NCBI GenBank assembly: GCA_026929865.2
Contig: CM049406.2
Span: 22,554,501-22,618,500, forward strand
Origin: Hyperoplus lanceolatus
Taxonomy: Eukaryota; Chordata; Actinopteri; Uranoscopiformes; Ammodytidae
DNA: 64,000 nucleotides
Direction of reading: 5' to 3'
Positions within the stretch are counted from its first letter, which is position 1, and the number at the start of each line of letters is the position of its first letter. Both the position numbers and the translations under genes were made by a program. Below the pieces are notes generated by a model, which saw only the letters and a list, made by a program, of their open reading frames with translations, was not told the DNA's origin and made no database searches. Shown here piece by piece: positions 56,821 through 64,000 of this stretch.

Positions 56821-59800
56821 TCATCTCTGGTTCATCAGGGCCTGGTACTCCCTCTGGTGGGCAAACAGTCGCTGGAACACCTTGTACTTTCTCTCATAGA
56901 AGCTGAAAATAATGTCACACATTTAATGCATAATACTGAATGACTATGGTTTATTGTAATACATCATCCAGACTTTTTTACATTGTCCAGTTTCATATAA
57001 AAGCGATATTATGACCCAATGGACTTTTGCCGCTACCATGACTTTAAAAAGTGAAGTCAGCGATTCTGGAGGAAGCTTATTGTCAAAATCTCTTTTTCTC
57101 AAAACTGAAAAAAATCCACTGTTAATACACAGACTAGGCCCTGTAAACAGGCATGTTGTTAGCTGCAGAAGACCCCTTTTTTTTTACATGTACAGGGCCT
57201 AGGCTTCCATTTATTCCAGCATACACACAGTACGGTCAGGTAACGATCGTGAGGAGATATTCACTGAATTTGACAACAAGCATTCTCCTGAATCGCTGTC
57301 TCCACCTTTAACTATATATATACTGTATATATATAAAAAATCTCTTCGTCTCACCTCTGGAGTTCATGGTCAGGCTGAACAACTTTCCCCACTTTAGCCA
57401 TTCTCTCCATTGCCTCCTAAATACAGAAATTGCAGAGACAAATACCACTTAATAAATCATGTTATGCATGCACGCCACACTCAGTTTCAGACTGGCTGTG
57501 AGAGCGTGACCCACTTATACTATTAACAAAGGCAAACTGCAGGACCTCTCTGTTGCCTAAACCTAGAAAATCCAGCCAGTGGACTCTGGCATGAAGCTCA
57601 AAGGATCAGACACAACAACTGTCTGCTATAGTTGCAGCTCAAAATGGATTGACAGGTGCGGCCTAGTCCAAACAATAACGTCTTATTTTTAGTATATCTG
57701 GCTTTAAGGCTAGCCATTCTGTTGTGCTACTGGCTCTGGTACTGAGACACCGGCACGATGACTTGACATGAGAAAAAAGGGATCAATCATCACTTCATTT
57801 TTGCACAAATCTTCTCTTTGATGGAGGCCAGCAGCATCAATGCACTGTGTGTTTCTGGTTCCACCCAGCAGATGGAGGCATTGAGTCAGTGATCATAAGA
57901 TCTCTATGCTACGTGCATATGGCTCGGCATGGGAATGTTTTTGAGGTTACATTTTATTGGACAGCAAAATAAGAAGATTGGATTTCAAAGTGCTAAATAT
58001 ATTGTAAAATAAACAGGTTTTAAAAAAGGGGCACGCTACCGATTTAAACCATGAAGTTAAGTTTACTCTGCATGAGGAACACTACTCAGGCCTGTGGAAA
58101 CAATTGTATCATGTCTTCAGTGGCCCTGGAGGGAGCTTAAAAGAACATTATTGTTATTTCGGATTTGGCTCTATCCTTAAACACTTTAACAGTCAGCCTG
58201 CATTATAATACTACATCACATGACAACTCCTTTAATAGGCAAAATTCAGAATAAGCCACCAAATGTTACACTATTTATTTGCTTCAATGTCGCCACTGTT
58301 TTAACTTCAGTGCATTTCGTTGAAATAACTTAACATCATTAAAAAGATTATATTATAAACTTTTGATACAAATGTGTTTTGGTTCAGCTGCTTCAGGCTC
58401 ATCCTCATATATTTTCTGTTGAGATACAATTAAAGAATTGCTCACGAGAGGCCGCCATAAACCCTTATTAAATCAGAGTTAAGGGGCATAAACCCACTTG
58501 ATACTGTCTTTTCTAACTGCATGAAATAGCGAGTGTAAATTGATTATGACTATTCATAATTTCTTCAGTGTATATACACTGAAAAATGATTAAATGTGCA
58601 CCATATTTCCAAATGAGTTGCATACTTTGATGATTTATGTAACTTTGTGTGATGTGTTTTGTCTGTGTGTCAATCCACCTCTATACTGCTGTAGTCCTGT
58701 GATGCACACGCACCCAGGATGGCCGCTCCTATTAACACAGCCTCCATTTGGTCAGGCAACACCACAGGCAATCCTGAAAATATATTAAAAAAAGGTGGAA
58801 CCGGATAAAGCCTCCATGGGAGATAATGTTTACCAAAAGGTTTAAAAAACAATGTGTATGGTTGAGTGCAAATAGTGAAAAGCTAAAGTTTTTGTCTCAT
58901 CAGTATTTAATGGTCATTTTAGTCACAAGATCAAAACAGATACTTCATACTTCATTACTTCATACCTGTGGCGTTGGCGTGAATCTGTACATACAGGGTG
59001 TTTTTGCTCAAGCCGCCACACAGGAAGAGGGTTCTGATGTCATGTCCTGCTTCTTTCATGGCCTCCAGTATATGGAGAGAACCAAGCTGACACCAGAGAA
59101 GACGACACACAGGGGTTTTCAGTTTACAAATACACAAAGACAACCTTCGTTCTTACTTAGAAAAAGTACAAAAATGTGAAGTGAAACTTTTCGAAAAAAT
59201 ACAAATACAGTAGACTCACAGCGAGGGCTTGTACAGTGGCCAAATAGAGCAAGGCCAAGTCATCCAAGGTTTGGGAGAGTGACAGTCCGACTACCTGAAA
59301 AACAGTAATGAATCATCTGCGCAAAAAATGTCTCGGTGCTGAGTAAGAAGTGCCAGCAAAAGAAGGGCATTTAGCAACAGTACTGGGTTGGTGAATGCAA
59401 ATCTGTCATTAAAAAAGGTCTGGTATCACTACTATCTCCAGTGACTCAGTCGAAGTAATATTCAACAGTTCTCTTCACAGAATCATTTCAGTGGCTCAAC
59501 TGTCCCAGCCTTCAACTACAATGCACTCTAATTTTAGGCAACAGGTTTTCTTTTCACTGACAAAATCATGAAAAATATAACTTCATATTGTGTAATGAAA
59601 TTAGAGTTAATCATAGGCTTGACTCAAGTTAGCTAGCAGCTAAGGGAAGCGGCTAACTCTAGTATGAGTTGGTTTTGTTAAGAAGTAGTTTTATAGTTCA
59701 GCAAATTCCTCTGCTTACTTTAAAGATGTATATGAGAATTGATACTCTCATGTTTGTGCATTACATTCAGAGTTAGAGATGGGAGGAAATTAGCTTAGCT

Positions 59801-61785
59801 TAGCTTAGTGGGTGGAGGCAGGGGAAAACAGCTAGCCTGATGCTGTCCAGAATTCCAAAAAGCGCCCTAATGAACCTTTTATCTCAGTGATTTAAACCAT
59901 AATTACACACAGCAATAGGAAAACTACGATTTGGGGTTGCATAGGAGAGTGGTATAGCTAGGCTAACTACGCCAAAAGATGTTGAATGAAATAAATTCGT
60001 AATAAAGTCAAAGAGCAGCTTTTTTATTTTCCTTTGCTAATTATTATTTATTTAAGTACATTTTAAGTTTATAAGTTATTTGAAAAAATTAAAAGCCCAC
60101 ACTTTGATCAAAAATATATTATGTCATGAGTCACAGGAAGCCTCAGGCTCATGCTCCCTCACCATGCCTTTCAAGGTGGGGTCAGCCAGGGGCGACCTGT
60201 TCCCGTGGAAGTCCGGCCACACGTGCAGACTTGAGCCCAGCAGGTCAACAGCAGAGCGGGAGTTAGCCATTAAACTCAGGTGGCTGTTCAGGTAGCTGTA
60301 GACGTTCTCGCCAGTGAAGGGAACTCTGGGATAAATAACAGTAAGCTAATAAAGAACATAGTTTAATGAAATAACAATAAAGATGTTGATGAATGGACAC
60401 AGTCAATTTGTTGAGCAAGGTTTTTTCTAGGGCTGTCAAACGATTACAATTTTTAATCAGATTAATCACAGGATTCTGTGGATTAATCATGATTAATTTT
60501 ACCATTCGAAATATGCCCGAAAAATTTGAATTTTCTCTGTATATTGTTGTATGAACGGAAAGATAAATGACAGAAGATGGATATGTACATTTAAAATTAG
60601 TAGGCTATGTTTATTAATTGAAAATCCAAATTATGGTTTTAATACTGAAAATAAATTTAAACCAAACCATCATTCAATTGGTCTGTCTCTTTACTATGTC
60701 TTTGGGCAAATATAAGATAGGCTATAGAATGCCATTATTTGGTGAACCTATAGGTTGTGCATTCTTAAATACAACTTGATACAGTCCGCGGTGTGTGTGT
60801 GTGTCTGTGCGTGCGTGCGTGCCTTTGTAGACGCGACCACGTCCTAGGGGACTGTTCATGTGTACCAGGAAGCCGACGTTATGTTGATGTCTACTCACAC
60901 ACACCTCTGAAAACTGCAGACGTGTGTGTCCTCGCAGGCTCTGAACAGAGTGGACAATGTTTCTCCTCCTGTTGCTCCCGACATCAACTGCCAGCCGCGG
61001 CAGATGATTTGATATACTAAATATACGTTAAATGCGTTAAAAAAATTAACGCCGTTAATTCCAGAAATTAATCACCCTGCGTTAACGCGTTAATTTTGAC
61101 AGCCCTAGTTTTTTCACAGAAGACAGTTTGACATAGCAAGAAAAGCCCAGGCATTATTTAAAGCATGTTCCAGTAAGTAAGAGGGTGGGCATTGACCATA
61201 TAGCAGGGAGTTTTTGTTTAATACTAAGTAAAAATGCTAAGAAAGTCAACCAATTACATAATTATTCAATATACATCTTCCAGTTTACTGAACACATCAG
61301 CTGGTCAGGGGTTACAGCTGTGCTAAAACGTTTTGGGGCTAGTCCAGCACTAAATCAGCTGACCTCTGCTGAGCCTGTTCCTGGAGCTGGGTGTAGGCAG
61401 CGTGGCCGCTCACCATGTGGTCGATCTGAGGGAGGAGAGAGAGCAACACCAGTTCAACAGAAAGGTAGTAGGTTTACAAGCTCATCTGAATCTTAACAGC
61501 CTAATGATAGAAGATAACTAGAGTATACTGAAAGTATTCAACCCCCAAAAAAGGCCTCACTTTTATTTATTTTTTTTACATTTCACTGTTTTTCCTCAAC
61601 CAATGAGTAGCTTCACACAATTCTTTTGAGCGACACATTTACTGGAGAGGAAGCAGATTGCTTTTAAACGTTGATCATTTGGCTACATGTGTGGATCAGG
61701 TCTGGGAGAATTTTTTGTTGACTTCACACATGCATTGTCATAATGCTGTCTCTTTTTGCAAACAGTGTTGTGTGAATATGCAGGA

Positions 61786-61831
<46 letters not shown>

Positions 61832-62827
61832 ACAGTGGACTGACCAGCCTTCCTGTGGCACTCTGTCCTCCCTCGTTGAGCCACATGCCAGGCACCATGG
61901 CAGACAGGCAGGGCCCCCACACTCCTGGCACAAACAGAGGCCGCTCGCTGATCTGACGCACATGAAGGAGAAATCTTAAATGTTGAAGTTGGCATCGAAC
62001 AATCACACCGGCAATGATTTGACATTGGCAGAGAGATACAAAAGTCAACAGAAATCCTTGGCTTGTTTTAAATGGCAATGGAAACCATGCAAACAAAGGA
62101 AGATGTGCCAACAGGCCAACAGTTAGATTCACTTCATATACTTACTGCTATTGGCTGGTGCAAATGTACACATTACACACAATAGGAAATTTACTGAAAA
62201 TATGAGAAATGTTCAGAGAAATTATCATAATAGACTGCATACGTGAGTATTAATATTAGCTACGTTTTACATCAAATCAGAGTTATGAAGTCTGGGAGGT
62301 ATATAATTCATTATAGGAGGTCTTGTGTCAGTTATGCGGTGACATGTGCAAGTGTCAGAGGTCAGCATGTAGTTCACACCATATTCATGCTTTTAAGGGC
62401 ACATATGCATAGTGTTTTCTACAACTCAAATCTACAACAGGAAACATTGTTGCTAATTTGAAGCACTCACGGCCATGTGACAGGTTGATGTCCCACAGAT
62501 CATTGCCATGCGTGCAGTGAGTGACTTGTCCTCACAGGGCAAGTGAAAGCCTTTTACATCAGCACCTATCACACCTGGAAAGAGCAAAGTAAAAGAGTGT
62601 AATCAAATTTTACTTTGCAGAGAAGAAAATAAGAAAAATAATATAAAAGTTGACTGAACTTTTGTCAGGGACAAATGACAATGGTTTGCAGACCAAAGGC
62701 TTTAAATCCCTTTGAAGTGCTTCTCTAACCTTCATGAGAGATTCAGCAGTGACACTAACTGCTGGAATAATGTTGTTCTAAACTGGTTTCATTTCACGGT
62801 GGAAGGCTCATCTGCAAGTGAGGGCCG

Positions 62828-62867
<40 letters not shown>

Positions 62868-63983
62868 ATCACTATGACACACACACACACACACACACAC
62901 AAAGACAGACAGCAACTCACAGGGCAGCGTGTTTTAACCTCTGACTGGTACAACAATGTGTGAGCAGCAGAGGTGACAGCCAGAGGCCAGAGGGTAGAGT
63001 TCACAGGCAGTTTATCTCCCAGAACAAATCCAGATGGCTAGGATGGATTTGTGAACCAGATGAATGGTCTGCCGCGGCTCTGAAGCTAACACAGGGCTCC
63101 AGATACAGTGTGATCAGCATCATTAATCACAACTTTGTGCTCAACACACTGAAAACTATCGGCTGGAATTCCATGAACTTGCTGTGGATATTTACATCGC
63201 CTTGATATTCAAATGATAGTGTTTGATGATACCCTGATCTTCTCTAGTACCACAATTATGCCATGCTAATCTATAAGCACATTCATTTTTGACATTTTAG
63301 AGTTTTATCTCACAGCCACTCATTACAAAAATTATGACATAAACATTAAAGGTGAAGTCAGTGATTCTGGAGAACGCTTGTTATCAAAATAATTTTTTGC
63401 CAAAATCAGTGAATATCACCTCACGATCCCCTTCCTGTACATTCTGTGTGCGTGCTGAAATATAAAATCAGGTGTTAATCACCCTAAACTCTTAACAGGC
63501 AAGTTGCTAGCTACGGTGAGCCTCCTTTGTTAACATACACTTTGTTTACATGCCAGTTCAAAGAGCCAAGGCTGTGTATTAACATCAGATTTATTTATCA
63601 GCGCACACACAGTACTTAGGTAGTGGATCGTGAGGAGATCTCCAGAATTGCTGACTCCTCCTTTTAATCTTTTGTCTACCTTCTTCCATTGGTCTCTTAA
63701 TGATGTATGGTTATACGAGTTTATATACTGTATATATATTTTTTTCAATTTTAACTCTCATAATACATGGAAGCTGCAAATGCACCCTGTAAAAACAATT
63801 GTCATATTTGACGGAGAGGAACTGATTCAATAAAAGAGTTGTTGAATGTAATACCAAGGCCTCCAGCATGGGCATCGATGAGAGAAGCACCGACTGCAGT
63901 CCCCGGGTCCAGACCCAAATCTGCCGCTGCCTCCTTGGTGAGGCCGTCTCCAAGCGGGCTCCCGGGAGAACACGTCACATTGC
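56821..63983 (-). CDS. fggy: FGGY carbohydrate kinase, 3' ten coding exons (partial; 5' end outside window)
   Basis: FGGY-family sugar kinase; the mammalian protein phosphorylates D-ribulose. Exons on the minus strand: 63983-63855, 62574-62471, 61952-61845, 61425-61364, 60325-60163, 59294-59220, 59086-58966, 58773-58679, 57416-57355, 56902-56821. They total 1001 nt: 2 nt completing a codon, 332 codons and a stop. Visible in order: [11 protein letters not shown] (nucleotide/sugar domain signature), [54 protein letters not shown], the ATP-site FGGY signature region [16 protein letters not shown], and [11 protein letters not shown], which is the C-terminal helix of this family. This is about 60% of the human length of 551 aa. 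The acceptor at 63984-63985 shows another exon follows outside. Introns hold a 680-bp foldback element, GT repeats and MITE copies. The intron after the 62574 exon contains a GT/CA inverted microsatellite. Confidence 0.93.
57043..57311. mobile_element. MITE family A copy in the last fggy intron
   Basis: Left GTGAAGTCAGCGATTCTGGA, right AATCGCTGTCTCCACCTTTA. The right end is 44 bp from the donor side of fggy exon 57416-57355. Confidence 0.85.
57417..58678. other. fggy intron, no other feature seen
   Basis: Intron between the 58773-58679 and 57416-57355 exons. No repeat with clear ends is recognised. Confidence 0.4.
60427..61108. mobile_element. 682-bp foldback DNA element in an fggy intron
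   Basis: Left CTAGGGCTGTCAAACGATTA, right GTTAATTTTGACAGCCCTAG; the subterminal parts TTTTTAATCAGATTAATCAC and TTAACGCGTTAA are also inversely related. Ends of this type are widespread in fish. The middle contains GTGCGTGC repeats and no transposase. Confidence 0.82.
61788..61829. repeat. (GT)n microsatellite beside an fggy splice donor
   Basis: About 21 GT units in the intron; the nearer end is 15 bp from the donor of the 61952-61845 exon. Confidence 0.95.
62830..62901. repeat. (TG)n and (AC)n tracts facing each other
   Basis: 62830-62865 is pure TG and 62877-62901 is pure AC, separated by 11 bp. The two tracts are reverse complements and can fold as a hairpin. In an fggy intron. Confidence 0.93.
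63346..63667. mobile_element. MITE family A copy in an fggy intron
   Basis: Left TTAAAGGTGAAGTCAGTGAT, right TTGCTGACTCCTCCTTTTAA. TTAA is present at both ends. Confidence 0.85.
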
Positions 63984-64000
63984 CTGGACGACAAAACATC

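Overview
The window is nuclear DNA of a ray-finned fish, very probably a percomorph teleost. It has compact vertebrate genes with GT-AG introns, long CA/GT microsatellites, fish-type tRNA-derived SINEs, an L2-like LINE and many hAT-like and MITE-like elements. All exon coordinates were placed by hand from splice sites, reading frame and remembered family motifs. In every gene complete within the window the exon lengths sum to a whole number of codons.

Layout, left to right. (1) 1-7.3 kb: repeat-rich sequence with an L2-like LINE 3' end, a 960-bp foldback element, and a candidate first exon of a minus-strand secretory-pathway gene at 4223-4287, possibly suco. (2) 8987-29969, minus strand: dynamin-3 (dnm3), 20 coding exons, 834 aa. 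(3) Inside dnm3 intron 14, on the opposite strand: the miR-199a and miR-214 hairpins, the fish counterpart of the DNM3OS cluster. (4) 30-37.5 kb: GC-rich putative dnm3 promoter, then intergenic repeats. (5) 37689-39733, plus strand: myocilin (myoc), 3 exons, 463 aa, with a TATA box. (6) 39.7-45.7 kb: a nest of decayed inverted repeats. (7) 45890-48338, minus strand: plpp6, 2 coding exons, 268 aa. (8) 48937-52631, plus strand: prdx6, 5 exons, 224 aa, head-to-head with plpp6 across about 600 bp. (9) 53.2-56.1 kb: a MITE, then a hAT element with an 8-bp target duplication that carries a second transposon. (10) 56821 to the right edge, minus strand: the 3' ten coding exons of fggy, a FGGY-family carbohydrate kinase; its 5' part lies outside.

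The genes do not form one pathway. The grouping is syntenic: DNM3, its antisense miR-199/214 locus, MYOC, PRDX6 and SUCO all lie on human 1q24-q25. The least ordinary content is the antisense miRNA cluster, the two candidate dnm3 C-terminal exons, the 5605-6564 foldback element with eight alternating copies of one motif, six copies of one MITE family (one next to a dnm3 splice donor, one in the prdx6 3' UTR), and a 1.15-kb transposon pair in inverted orientation around prdx6 exons 3-5. I found no CRISPR array, phage, operon or other prokaryote-type system.
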